This document shows positions 22,901 through 35,500 of a stretch of DNA of 64,000 bases, in pieces. Location: NCBI RefSeq assembly GCF_051014445.1, contig NW_027488378.1, positions 1,240,001 through 1,304,000 on the forward strand, in the 5' to 3' direction. The translations under genes and the position numbers were made by a program. The notes under the pieces were generated by a model. The model did no database searches. It was not told the origin of the DNA and was given only the letters and a program-made list of their open reading frames with translations. How positions within the stretch are numbered: the stretch's first letter is position 1; the number at the start of each line of letters is the position of its first letter. Source of the stretch: Colletes latitarsis (Eukaryota; Arthropoda; Insecta; Hymenoptera; Colletidae).

Positions 22901-24098
22901 TTAGACGATAACACCGGTTAGGTCAGGGTTAGGTCTGGTATTTGCCATCATCTGGCTCATTCTTTCGCATTTTTCGCATACTTGTTGGCCAGATCCAGGG
23001 CGTTTTCTGGTTTGGATCACGTAGCAATGTGGTACCACACTGAAACAGTGAGTTAAACCTGGATTCAATCTATATATTAGAGGATAGTACCGGTTAGGTC
23101 AGGGTTAGGTCTGGTGTTTGCCATCATCTGGCTCATACTTTCGCATTTTTCGCCTACTTGTTGGCCAGATCCTAGGTGTTTTCTAGGTTGGATCACGTAG
23201 TAATGTTGTACCACACTGCAACAGTGAGTTAAACTTGGATTCAATCTATATTTTAGAGGATAACACCGGTTAGGTCAGGGTTAGGTCTGGTGTTTGCCAT
23301 CATCTGGCTCATACTTTCGCATTTTTCGCCTACTTGTTGGCCAGATCCTGGGCGTTTTCTGGTTTGGATCACGTAGCAATGTGGTACCACACTGAAACAG
23401 TGAGTTAATCCTGGATTCAATCTATATTTTAGAGAATAACACCGGTTAGGTCAGGGTTAGGTCTGGTATTTGATATTATCTGGCTCATACTTTCGCATTT
23501 TTCGCATATTTGTTGGCCTGATCCAGGGCGTTTTCTAGGTTGGATCACGTAGTAATGTGGTACCACACTGTAACAGTGAGGTAAGCCTGGGTACGATCAA
23601 TCCTTTCGACGATAACACCGGTTAGGTCAGGGTTAGGTCTGGTGTTTGCCATCATGTGGCTCATACTTTCGCATTTTTCGCCTACTTGTTGGCCAGATCC
23701 TAGGTGTTTTCTAGGTTGGATCACGTAGTAATGTTCTACCACACTGCAACATTGAGTTAAACTTGGATTCAATCTATATTTTAGACGATAACACCGGTTA
23801 CGTCAGGGTTAGGTCTGGTATTTTCCATCATCTGTCTTATACTTTCGCATTTTTCGTATACATGTTGTCCATATCCCGGGCTTTTGCTGGTATGGATCAC
23901 GTAGTATTGTGGTACCAGACTGAAACAGCGGGTTCAACCGGGATCCGATCACTACTTTAGAGGATAACACCGGTTAGGTCTGGGATTTGCCCTCATCTCG
24001 CTCATGCTTTTGCTTTTTTAGCATAATTGTTAGCCAAATGCTGGGCTTTTTCTGGGTTGGATCACGTAGTAATGTGGTACCACATTGAAACAGAGAGT
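19945..24098 (+). repeat. Large satellite duplication, right copy (partner 1540-5165)
   Basis: Matches the left copy at offsets 18,405, then 19,109, then 18,933. It contains four monomers (22309-23012) absent from the left copy and lacks one monomer present there. Every change of offset is a whole number of 176-bp monomers. Confidence 0.75.
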
Positions 24099-25888
24099 TA
24101 AACATGGATTCAATCTATATTTTAGAGGATAACACCGGTTAGGTCAGGGTTAGGTCTGGTATTTGCCATCATCTGGCTCATACTTTCGCATTTTTCGCAT
24201 ACTGGTTGGCCTGATCCTGGGTGTTTTCTAGGTTGGATCACGTAGCAATGTGGTGCCACACTGTAACAGTGAGGTAAGCCTGGGAACGATCAATATTTTA
24301 GACGATAACACCGGTTAGGTCAGGGTTAGGTCTGGTATTTGCCATCATCTGGCTCATTCTTTCGCATTTTTCGCATACTTGTTGGCCAGATCCTGGGCGT
24401 TTTCTGGTTTGGATCACGTAGTAATGTTGTACCACACTGCATCAGTGAGTTAAACCTGGATTCAATCTATATATTAGAGGATAACACCGGTTAGGTCAGG
24501 GTTAGGTCTGGTATTTGATATTATCTGGCTCATACTTTCGCATTTTTCGCATACTTGTTGGCCAGATCCTGGGCGTTTTCTGGTTTGGATCACGTAGTAA
24601 TGTTGTACCACACTGAATCAGTGAGTTAAACCTGGATTCAATCTATATATTAGAGGATAACACCGGTTAGGTCAGGGTTAGGTCTGGTATTTGCCATCAT
24701 CTGGCTCATACTTTCGGATTTTTCGCATACTGGTTGGCCTGATCCTGGGTGTTTTCTAGATTGGATCACGTAGCAATGTGGTACCACACTGTAATAGTGA
24801 GGTAAGCCTGGGAACGATCAATATTTTAGACGATAACACCGGTTAGGTCAGGGTTAGGTCTGGTATTTGCCATCATCTGGCTCATTCTTTCGCATTTTTC
24901 GCATACTTGTTGGCCAGATCCAGGGCTTTTTCTGGTTTGGATCACGTAGCAATGTGGTACCACACTGAAACAGTGAGTTAAACCTGGATTCAATCTATAT
25001 TATAGAGGATAACACCGGTTACGTCAGGGTTAGGTCTGGTATTTTCCATCATCTGTCTTATACTTTCGCATTTTTCGTATACATGTTGTCCATATCCCGG
25101 GCTTTTGCTGGTATGGATCACGTAGTATTGTGGTACCATACTGAAACAGCGGGTTCAACCGGGATCCGATCACTACTTTAGAGGATAACACCGGTTAGGT
25201 CTGGGATTTGCCCTCATCTCGCTCATGCTTTTGCTTTTTTAGCATAATTGTTAGCCAAATGCTGGGCTTTTTCTGGGTTGGATCACGTAGTAATGTGGTA
25301 CCACATTGAAACAGAGAGTTCAACCTGGATTCAATCTATATTTTAGAGGATAACACCGGTTAGGTCAGGGTTGGGCCTGGTATTTGCCATCATCTGGCTC
25401 ATACTTTCGCATTCTTCGCATACTTGTTGGCCTGATCCTGGGCGTTTTCTAGGTTCGATCACGTAGTAATGTGGTACCACACTGTAACAGTGAGGTAAGC
25501 CTGGGTACGATTAATATTTTAGACGATAACACTGGTTAGGTCAGGGTTAGGTCTGGTATTTGCCATCATCTGGCTCATACTTTCGCATTTTTCGCATACT
25601 TGTTGGCCTGATCCCGGGCGTTTTCTAGGTTGGATCACGCAGTAATGTGGTACCACACTGTAACAGTGAGGTAAGCCTGGGAACGACCAATATTTTAGAC
25701 GATAACACCGGTTAGGTCAGGGTTAGGTCTGGTATTTGCCATCATCTGGCTCATACTTTCGCATTTTTCGCATACTGGTTGGCCTGATCCTGGGTGTTTT
25801 CTAGGTTGGATCACGTAGCAATGTGGTACCACACTGTAACAGTGAGGTAAGCCTGGGTACGATCAATATTTTAGACGATAACACCGGT

Positions 25889-25892
25889 TAGG

Positions 25893-25900
<8 letters not shown>
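25889..25900 (-). other. Target-site duplication of copy 2, left side (3' end of element)
   Basis: TAGGTCTGGGAT, with up to two more T ambiguous with the poly(T), repeats at 29499-29510. It lies inside the single telomere-like 11-mer (TTAGGTCTGGG) of a short-class monomer. Intact equivalents with matching flanks occur at 37019 and 41373. Confidence 0.9.

Positions 25901-25930
<30 letters not shown>
25901..25930 (-). other. Poly(A) tail of copy 2 (poly(T) on + strand)
   Basis: T30 between the satellite target and the 3' UTR; the preceding base 25900 is also T and may belong to either side. Confidence 0.95.
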
Positions 25931-25931
<1 letters not shown>

Positions 25932-26446
25932 TCGTGGGGAAAATCTTCGAAAGACTCCCTCCCACCTCCTTGGGGAGAGGTGGGAGGGGTGTGTGGGATT
26001 CCCCGCGCCCGTACAACGACAGGCGCGGGACCTACCCACTAAAAACCCCACGGTGACCCTTCGGCACGCTTTGGGAGGATACCGGGAATCGCTCGAAGCA
26101 TTCTTCCGGTATCCTCCCCGTGCCCGCGCTTTCGCGCCCATCCCCCGGGGGGACAATCGGGCCCCCCAGTAGACACACTGCCTCATAGCGGCGGGACGGG
26201 GCCACTCCATCCCGCCGCTATCCGTCCCGGGGCCGCGTTTAGTGGCGGCTGCGAGCCCCAACTCGCAACCGCCCGCGACCCCGTTTCCACCCCTCGGCGG
26301 CCGGGCGTTCATGGCCGCACCAGACCGCCGAGGGTGCCTCCCCTTGCGTCGGACCGGTAGGGGGAGGCACTTCTACCCCCAACCGGTCCGACCCGGCGCC
26401 GCCTGGCGGGAGGAGGGTCCCCTCAGGACCCCCCTCCCAGCCTAGG
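25931..26446 (-). other. 3' UTR of copy 2
   Basis: Matches the hairpin-rich 3' UTR of copy 1 almost base for base; nearly all stems are preserved, including the 12-bp and 13-bp perfect ones. One change (A to C on the element strand) shortens the G6AC hairpin stem. It is slightly longer than in copy 1 because ORF2 stops eight codons earlier here. Confidence 0.8.
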
Positions 26447-29400
26447 TCATCCGCCACGCCGAGGCGGCCGCCCGCGACGCCTCGCGACCGGGCGACGACC
26501 TCGGGCCACCGCACGAGCGCGAGCTTCAGCGCGCCGCTGAAGCTCGCGCTCCCTCCCCGCGGCCTCCTTCTGCAACATTACGTTCTCGCAGAAGGAGGCC
26601 ACGGCCCTCCACTTCTCCTCGCTGCCGAGCATGGCGCGCACCACGCCCGGCAGCGAGACATCCCGCCCGACGACGCCGACCAGGACACGTCGCTCCCCCT
26701 CCCACGCGGGGCATACCTCCAGGGTATGATCCGCCGTGTCCTGCTCAGCGTCGCAGTGGCAGCAACGCGCCGTCGGCTCCTTCCCTATCCGGCACAGGTA
26801 TCTTCCGAAGCTGCCATGCCCGGAAAATACCTGTGCCATCCGGTAGGTGAGGCTGCCATGGCCCCTGTCCAGCCACTCCTTCAGGAGTGGCCGAACCGCC
26901 CCGACAGTCCGGTGCCCCGCGGTTGGCAGAGCCAGCCGCTCCTGCCACGCGAGCAACACGGACTGCCGGGCCTGGCGCTTCAAATCGCCCCAAGCAGGTT
27001 CCTGCCCGCCCGGGACCGCCCCCACCCCCGCGCGACGGTCGACGCGGTGCCGGTACATCACCGCGTGCGACCGCGCGAGCAGGTCCATGGGCGGCATCCC
27101 CGCTAGAACCGTCGCCGCCTCATGTGACATGGTCCGATACCCGCGGACGACCCTGAGCGCCATGCGCCTCTGCACCCGACGCAGCATAGTCATGCTGCGC
27201 CGGGAGGCAGCCAGGTCGTCCGCCCAGACGGGGGCCCCGTATAGGGCCACCGACTGGACCATTGCCACATAGAGGCGACGAACTCGGCCCGCCGGGCCCC
27301 CCAGGTTGGGCAGGATCCGGCCCAGAGCCGCAACCATCCTTTCCAACCGGGGGACCAGGCAGCGGAAATGCTCCTCGAAACGCCAGTGGCTATCGAGGAT
27401 CAGCCCTAGATACCTGATCTGGGGCTTCACCTCGATGTCAGCCCCACCCACCCGAATCAGAGGGGGTGGCGGATCCTGCCGAGGTGAATGAAACGCAATC
27501 ACCTCGGTCTTATGGACCGCCACCGTCATCCCCATCCCCCTGATCCGGTCGACGACGCGTTGCGACCCCTCCTCCGCGCGACGCATGGCCGTCCCCCAGT
27601 GCGCCCCGACGGCCAGCACCAGTGTGTCATCCGCATAACACACCGTGCTGACGCCGTCGGGGAGGCCGGCCCGCAACACCGAGTCGTACGCGATGTTCCA
27701 CAGGAGTGGCCCGAGGACCGACCCCTGCGGAACACCGCAGTACACCTCCCTCCGCATATCACCATCCCGGCCCGGATACTCGATCCACCTGCCGCGGAGA
27801 TAATCCCCGACGACCGCCCTGAGACAAGGGGGGACCCGATGATATTCGAGTCCCCTCCTTATCTCTTCCCAGGGGAGGGTGTTAAAGGCATTGGCAATAT
27901 CCAAGGATATTGCCAATACCACCCCTCCCCGGGAGACGGCCGCCCCCGAGAGGGCCCTCACACGACCTATCGCGTCGATAGTCGATCGGCCCCCCCGGAA
28001 ACCGAACTGGCAGTCGGCCAGACCGGGATCACCCCGCGACAGGTGCTCGACGAGGCGGGCAGCAATCACCCGCTCGAAGAGCTTGCCCACCTCGTCGAGG
28101 AGACAAATGGGCCGGTATGCGGAGGGAGACTCCGCGGGCCGACCCTCCTTCCGGAGGAGGACCATCCTCGCCACCTTCCAACTGGGGGGGAATCGCCCGT
28201 CCCTCAGGCAGCGGTCGAACAACCGCCTGAGGTCGGCCCCAAGGACGCCCTGGGTCAAGACCCAAACCCGGCCGGGCACACCATCCGGACCCGGGGCCGT
28301 GTTACGAACCCCGAGCCGTCTGATGGCCGCTGCCAGCTCCTCCTGCGTGACCCCCTGCTCGGCCGTCCACTCCACTGGGACAGCCGCCGCCGCCGGAGGA
28401 CGCGGTCCCCTCTCCCCAATTGGGAAGAGTGTATTGACCACGTCCTCCAGCAGCCGGGGGTCAAGACCCTCGGTGACGGGGGGCGCCCACGGGCGGAGCT
28501 TATTCAGCACCACCTTATATGGGCGCCCCCATGGATCGTCATCAAGGGTCTGGAGGAGCTCCTTCCATGCCCGGGTCTTGGCCCGTTTGATGGCGACCTG
28601 CAGAGCAACCCGCGCCACGCGGTATGCTCCATACAGGTCATCAGCTGCCCTCGCTCGCGCCACGCCGTCGCCTGTACGTTGACGACGGCGCGCGCGGGTG
28701 TACTGGCGTCGGGCGCGGACAGTCGCGACTCGCAACTCCGCGATCGCGTCCGACCACCAGTACACCGCCCGGCGAGGAGAAGCCCGCCCGACCCGAGGCA
28801 TCGCCGCGTCGCAAATACCCGCGACCAATGCTCCGAGCCGGGCGACCTCCTCCTCTATGCTCGGCAACTCGGCCGCTCCCTGCGGCCAAGTTGCAGCGAG
28901 GGCAGCTGCCATCAGGGCGTCCTTGTCCAGGCGCCGAAGCGCCCAGCGGCGTGGTGGGGTGCCACGCAGACGGCCGTGTCGGGATGCACTCGCGGCGGCA
29001 GAGACCTCCATCCGGATGTACCGGTGATCGGAGAGTGTCTCTGCCCCCGCGACCACGTGCCAACCCGACACCATGCGCACGGCGTTGGGGGTCGCGAATC
29101 CAACATCCACGATGGACCCCCCATATCGCCGCACGCATGTGAGCTCCGACCCCCGGTTCAATACCCGGAGGTCGAGCCCCGCCGCCCAATCGCCCAGGAT
29201 CCCGCCGCGAACGGAGGTCCTGGGGGATCCCCAAGCCACCGACTTGGCATTAAAATCCCCCAGGACCAGCACCGGCCGGGCCGCGTAGCGCTGCACGCAT
29301 GCCGCGACCTCGGCCAAGTACAGCTCGAACGCAGCGTGACCGCTACGGGGCGAAATGTAGCACCCCACCACAGCGACTCCCCCCCAGTCCACGGCGACGA

Positions 29401-29498
29401 ATCCCCGACCGCGCTCCAACAAGGAGAACGGTGGGGACCCGTCGCCCCCTCCCCATACCGTCGCCACCAAGCCGTCCGCGTCGCCCACCCAATGAGGG
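26447..29498 (-). pseudogene. ORF2 of copy 2, 5'-truncated endonuclease/reverse transcriptase
   Basis: Reads through from residue 45 (PHWVGD) to a TGA reached eight codons before the stop of copy 1; a T to A change turns the TGT of copy 1 into TGA. The reverse transcriptase is complete (SLDIANAFNTLPW, GVPQGSVLGPLL, YADD), as is the C-terminal CCHC. The endonuclease has lost its first 44 residues, including the QANLN asparagine and the catalytic glutamate, so nicking activity should be gone. About ten residue differences from copy 1 are visible: H163L, Q353R, L425Q, E562G, A571V, G589E, R680T, K753E, A857V and L931M. No internal stop or frameshift. The frame stays open into flanking satellite to an ATG at 29548, adding about 17 unrelated residues; this is unlikely to be expressed usefully. 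Confidence 0.93.
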
Positions 29499-29510
29499 TA
29501 GGTCTGGGAT
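29499..29510 (-). other. Target-site duplication of copy 2, right side (5' end of element)
   Basis: TAGGTCTGGGAT repeats 25889-25900, followed by TTTGCCCTCATCTCGCGCATG, the ordinary short-class continuation. Confidence 0.9.
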
Positions 29511-32500
29511 TTGCCCTCATCTCGCGCATGCTTTTGCTTTTTTACCATAATTGTTAGCCAAATGCTGGGCTTTTTCTGGGTTGGATCACGTAGTAATGTG
29601 GTACCAAACTGAAACAGTGAGTTAACCTGGATTCAATCTATATTAAAGAGGATAACACCGGTTAGGTCGAAGTTAGGTCTGGTGTTTGCCATCATCTGGC
29701 TCATACTTTCGCATTTTTCGCATACTTGTTGGCCAGATCCTGTGCGTTTTCTGGTTTGGATCACGTAGCAATGTGGTACCACACTGAAACAGTGAGTTAA
29801 ACCTGGATTCTATCTATATTTTAAAGGATAACACCGGTTAGGTCAGGGTTAGGTCTGGTATTTGCCATCATCTGGCTCATGCTTTCGCATTTTTCGCCTA
29901 CTTGTTGGCCAGATCCCGGGCGTTTTCAAGGTTGGATCACGTAGTAATGTGGTACCAAACTGAAACAGTGAGTTAAACCTGGATACAATCTATATTAAAG
30001 AGGATAACACCGGCTAGGTCAAGGTTAGTTCTGGTATTTGCCATCATCTGGCTCATACTTTCGCATTCTTCGCCTACATGTTGGCCAGATCCTGGCTGTT
30101 TTCTAGGTTGGATCACGTAGTAATGTTGTACCACACTGCAACAGTGAGTTAAACTTGGATTCAATCTATATTTTAGAGAATAACACCGGTTAGGTCAGGG
30201 TTAGGTCTGGTATTTGATATTATCTGGCTCATACTTTCGCATTTTTCGCATACTTGTTGGCCAGATCCTGTGCGTTTTCTGGTTTGGATCACGTAGCAAT
30301 GTGGTACCACACTGAAACAGTGAGTTAAACCTGGATTCTATCTATATTTTAAAGGATAACACCGGTTAGGTCAGGGTTAGGTCTGGTATTTGCCATCATC
30401 TGGCTCATGCTTTCGCATTTTTCGCCTACTTGTTGGCCAGATCCCGGGCGTTTTCTAGGTTGGATCACGTAGTAATGTGGTACCAAACTGAAACAGTGAG
30501 TTAAACCTGGATTCAATCTATATTAAAGAGGATAACACCGGCTAGGTCAAGGCTAGGTCTGGTATTTGCCATCATCTGGCTCATACTTTCGCATTTTTCG
30601 CATACTTGTTGGCCTGATCCTGGGCCTTTTCTGGTTTGGATCACGTAGTAATGTGGTACCACACCGAAACAGGCAATTAAACCTGGTTCCGCTAATACTT
30701 TAGAGGATAACCCCGGTTAAGTCTGAGTTAGGTCTGCGATTTTCCCTCAGATCGCACATACTTTCGCTTCTTCCGCATACTTGTTGGCCAGATGCTGGGC
30801 TTTTTCTGGGTTGGATCACGTAGTAGTGTGGTACCACACTGAAACAGTGAGTTAAACCTGGATTCAATCTATATTTGAGAGGATAACACTGGATATGTCA
30901 ATGTTAGGTGTGGTATTTGCCATCATCAGGCTCATACTTTCGCATTTTTCGCCTACTTGTTGGCCAGATCCTGGGCATTTTTTGGTTTGGATCACGTAGT
31001 AATGTTGTACCACACTACAACAGTGAGTTAAACCTGGATTCAATCTATAGTTTAGAGAATAACACCGGTTAGGTCAGGGTTAGGTCTGGTATTTGATATT
31101 ATCTGGCTCATACTTTCGCATTTTTCGCATACTTGTAGGCCAGATCCTGGGAGTTTTCTGGTTTGGATCACGTAGTAATGTTGTACCACACTGCAACAGT
31201 GATTTAAACCTGGATTCAATCTATATTTTAGGGGATAACACCGGTTAGGTCAGGGTTAGGTCTGGTATTTGCCATCATCTGGCTCATACTTTCGCATTTT
31301 TCGCATACTTGTTGGCCTGATCCTGTGCGTTTTCTAGGTTGGATCACGTAGTAATGTGGTACCACACTGTAACAGTGAGGTAAGCCTGGGTACGATCAAT
31401 ATTTTAGACGATAACACCGGTTAGGTCAGGGTTAGGTCTGGTATTTGCCATCATCTGGCTCATACTTTCGCATTTTTCGCATACTTATTGGCCAGATCCT
31501 GGGCGTTTTCTGGTTTGGATCACGTAGCAATGTGGCACCACACTGAAACAGTGAGTTAAACCTGGATTCAATCTATATTAAAGAGGATAACAGCGGTTAG
31601 GTCAGGGTTAGGTCTGGTATTTGCCATCATCTGGCTCATACTATCGCATTTTTCGCATACTTGTTGGCCACATACTGGGCGTTTTCTGGTTTGGATCACG
31701 TAGTAATGTGGTACCACAGTGAAACAGAGAGTTCAACCTGGATTCAATCTATATTTTAGAGGATAACACCGGTTAGGTCTGGGTAAGGTCTGGTATTTTC
31801 CATCATCTGGCTCATACTTTCGTTTCTTTCGCATACTTGTTGGCCAGATGCTGGGCTTTTTCTGGGTTGGATCACGTAGTAATGTGGTACCAAACTGAAA
31901 CAGTGAGTTAAACCTGGATTCAATCTATATTAAAGAGGATAACACCGGTTAGGTCGGGGTTAGGTCTGGTATTTGCCATCATCTGGCTCATACTTTCGCA
32001 TTTTTCGCCTAGTTGTTGGCCAGATCCTGGGCGTTTTCTATGTTGGATCACGTAGCAATGTGGCACCACACTGAAACAGTGAGTTAAACCTGGATTCAAT
32101 CTATATTAAAGAGGATAACACCGGTTAGGTCTGGGATTTGCCCTCATCTCGCTAATGCTTTTGCTTTTTTAGCATAATTGTTAGCCAAATGCTGGGCTTT
32201 TTCTGGGTTGGATCACGTAGTAATGTGGTACCACATTGAAACAGAGAGTTCAACCTGGATTCAATCTATATTTTAGAGGATAACACCGGTTAGGTCAGGG
32301 TTAGGTCTGGTATTTGCCATCATCTGGCTCATACTTTCGCATTCTTCGCATACTTGTTGGCCTGATCCTGGGCGTTTTCTAGGTTGGATCACGTAGTAAT
32401 GTGGTACCACACTGTAACAGTGAGGTAAGCCTGGGTACGATTAATATTTTAGACGATAACACCGGTTAGGTCAGGGTTAGGTCTGGTATTTGCCATCATC

Positions 32501-35500
32501 TGGCTCATACTTTCGCATTTTTCGCATACTTGTTGGCCTGATCCCGGGCGTTTTCTAGGTTGGATCACGCAGTAATGTGGTACCACACTGTAACAGTGAG
32601 GTAAGCCTGGGAACGACCAATATTTTAGACGATAACACCGGTTAGGTCAGGGTTAGGTCTGGTATTTGCCATCATCTGGCTCATACTTTCGCATTTTTCG
32701 CATACTGGTTGGCCTGATCCTGGGTGTTTTCTAGGTTGGATCACGTAGCAATGTGGTACCACACTGTAACAGTGAGGTAAGCCTGGGTACGATCAATATT
32801 TTAGACGATAACACCGGTTAGGTCTGGGATTTGCCCTCATCTCGCTCATGCTTTTGCTTTTTTACCGTAATTGTTAGCCAAATGCTGGGCTTTTTCTGGG
32901 TTGGATCACGTAGTAATGTGGTACCAAACTGAAACAGTGAGTTAACCTGGATTCAATCTATATTAAAGAGGATAACACCGGTTAGGTCGAAGTTAGGTCT
33001 GGTGTTTGCCATCATCTGGCTCATACTTTCGCATTTTTCGCATACTTGTTGGCCAGATCCTGTGCGTTTTCTGGTTTGGATCACGTAGCAATGTGGTACC
33101 ACACTGAAACAGTGAGTTAAACCTGGATTCTATCTATATTTTAAAGGATAACACCGGTTAGGTCAGGGTTAGGTCTGGTATTTGCCATCATCTGGCTCAT
33201 GCTTTCGCATTTTTCGCCTACTTGTTGGCCAGATCCCGTGCGTTTTCTAGGTTGGATCACGTAGTAATGTGGTACCAAACTGAAACAGTGAGTTAAACCT
33301 GGATACAATCTATATTAAAGAGGATAACACCGGCTAGGTCAAGGTTAGTTCTGGTATTTGCCATCATCTGGCTCATACTTTCGCATTTTTCGCCTACATG
33401 TTGGCCAGATCCTGGCTGTTTTCTAGGTTGGATCACGTAGTAATGTTGTACCACACTGCAACAGTGAGTTAAACTTGGATTCAATCTATATTTTAGAGAA
33501 TAACACCGGTTAGGTCAGGGTTAGGTCTGGTATTTGATATTATCTGGCTCATACTTTCGCATTTTTCGCATACTTGTTGGCCATATCCTGGGCGTTTTCT
33601 GGTTTGGATCACGTAGTAATGTTGTTCCACACTGCAACAGTGAGTTAAATCTGGATTCAATCTATATTTTAGAGGATAACACCGGTTAGGTCAGGGTTAG
33701 GTCTGCTATTTGCCATCATCTGGCTCATGCTGTCGCATTTTTCGCCTACTTGTTGGCCAGATCCCGGGCGTTTTCTAGGTTGGATCACGTAGTAATGTGG
33801 TACCAAACTGAAACAGTGAGTTAAACCTGGATTCAATCTATATTAAAGAGGATAACACCGGCTAGGTCAAGGCTAGGTCTGGTATTTGCCATCATCTGGC
33901 TCATACTTTCGCATTTTTCGCATACTTGTTGGCCTGATCCTGGGCGTTTTCTAGGTTGGATCACGTAGTAATGTGGTACCACACTGTAACAGTGAGGTAA
34001 GCCTGGGTACGATCAATCCTTTCGACGATAACACCGGTTAGGTCAGGGTTAGGTCTGGTATTTGCCATCATCTGGCTCATACATTCGCATTTTTCGCCTA
34101 GTTGTTGGCCAGATCCTGGGCGTTTTCTAGGTTGGATCACGTAGTAATGTTGTACCACACTGCAACAGTGAGTTAAACTTGGATTCAATCTATATTAAAG
34201 AGGATAACACCGGTTAGGTCAAGGTTAGGTCTGGTGTTTGCCATCATCTGGCTCATACTTTCGCATTTTTCGCCTACTTGTTGGCCATATCCTAGGTGTT
34301 TTCTAGGTTGGATCACGTAGTAATGTTGTACCACACTGCAACAGTGAGTTAAACTTGGATTCAATATATATTTTAGAGGATAACACTGGCTATGTCAAGG
34401 TTAGGTGTGGTATTTGCCATCATCAGGCTCATACTTTCGCATTTTTCGCCTACTTGTTGGCCAGATCCTGGGCATTTTTTGGTTTGGATCACGTAGTAAT
34501 GTTGTACCACACTACAACAGTGCGTTAAACCTGGATTCAATCTATAGTTTAGAGGATAACACCGGTTAGGTCAGGGTTAGGTGTGGTATTTGATATTATC
34601 TGGCTCATACTTTCGCATTTTTCGCATACTTGTTGGCCAGATCCAGGGAGTTTTCTGGTTTGGATCACGTAGTAATGTTGTACCACACTGCAACAGTGAG
34701 TTAAACCTGGATTCAATCTATATTTTAGGGGATAACACCGGTTAGGTCAGGGTTAGGTCTGGTATTTGCCATCATCTGGCTCATACTTTCGCATTTTTCG
34801 CATACTTGTTGGCCTGATCCTGTGCGTTTTCTAGGTTGGATCACGTAGTAATGTGGTACCACACTGTAACAGTGAGGTAAGCCTGGGTACGATCAATATT
34901 TTAGACGATAACACCGGTTAGGTCAGGGTTAGGTCTGGTATTTGCCATCATCTGGCTCATACTTTCGCATTTTTCGCATACTTGTTGGCCTGATCCTGGG
35001 CGTTTTCTAGGTTGGATCACGTAGTAATGTGCTACCACACTGTAACAGTGAGGTAAGCCTGGGAACGATCAATATTTTAGACGATAACACCGGTTAGGTC
35101 AGGGTTGGGTCTGGTATTTGCCATCATCTGTCTCATACTTTCGCATTTTTCGCATACTTGTTGGCCTGATCCTGTGCGTTTTCTAGGTTGGATCACGTAG
35201 TAATGTGGTACCAAACTGAAACAGTGAGTTAAACCTGGATACAATCTATATTAAAGAGGATAACACCGGTTAGGTCGAAGTTAGGTCTGGTGTTTGCCAT
35301 CATCTGGCTCATACTTTCGCATTTTTCGCATACTTGTTGGCCAGATCCTGTGCGTTTTCTGGTTTGGATCACGTAGTAATGTTGTACCACACTGCAACAG
35401 TGATTTAAACCTGGATTCAATCTATATTTTAGGGGATAACACCGGTTAGGTCAGGGTTAGGTCTGGTATTTGCCATCATCTGGCTCATACTTTCGCATTT

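Larger units (their letters stand above)
11290..25888 (+). repeat. 176-bp tandem satellite array, segment B
   Basis: Continuous satellite between the two retrotransposons, same orientation and period as segment A. 11277-13560 matches 30617-32900 at an offset of about 19,340. 14600-15160 matches 17040-17600 at an offset of 2,442 (14 monomers minus two 11-bp losses). 19945-24098 is the partner of 1540-5165. Monomers with an ACCCCGGTTAAGTCTGAG variant, in which both 11-mers have diverged, occur at about 11341 and 16381. I see nothing non-satellite in this stretch. Confidence 0.96.
25901..29498 (-). mobile_element. R1-clade non-LTR retrotransposon, 5'-truncated copy 2
   Basis: About 3,598 bp on the - strand: T30 (tail), 3' UTR, and ORF2 from codon 44/45 onward. 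The 5' UTR, ORF1 and first 44 ORF2 codons are absent; the break corresponds to about 7686 of copy 1. Flanking 12-14 bp duplications show this is a true insertion that was truncated during reverse transcription, not a later deletion. The offset to the empty site near 37020 is 11,130 on the left and 7,520 on the right; the difference, 3,610, equals the element plus a 12-bp duplication. Very close identity to copy 1 and a perfect tail indicate a recent insertion. Confidence 0.95.

Noticed and set aside
29499..29548. Satellite-derived ATG giving copy 2 ORF2 a new N-terminus
   Set aside because: About 17 residues of chance open frame; the endonuclease remains incomplete and no promoter is seen.
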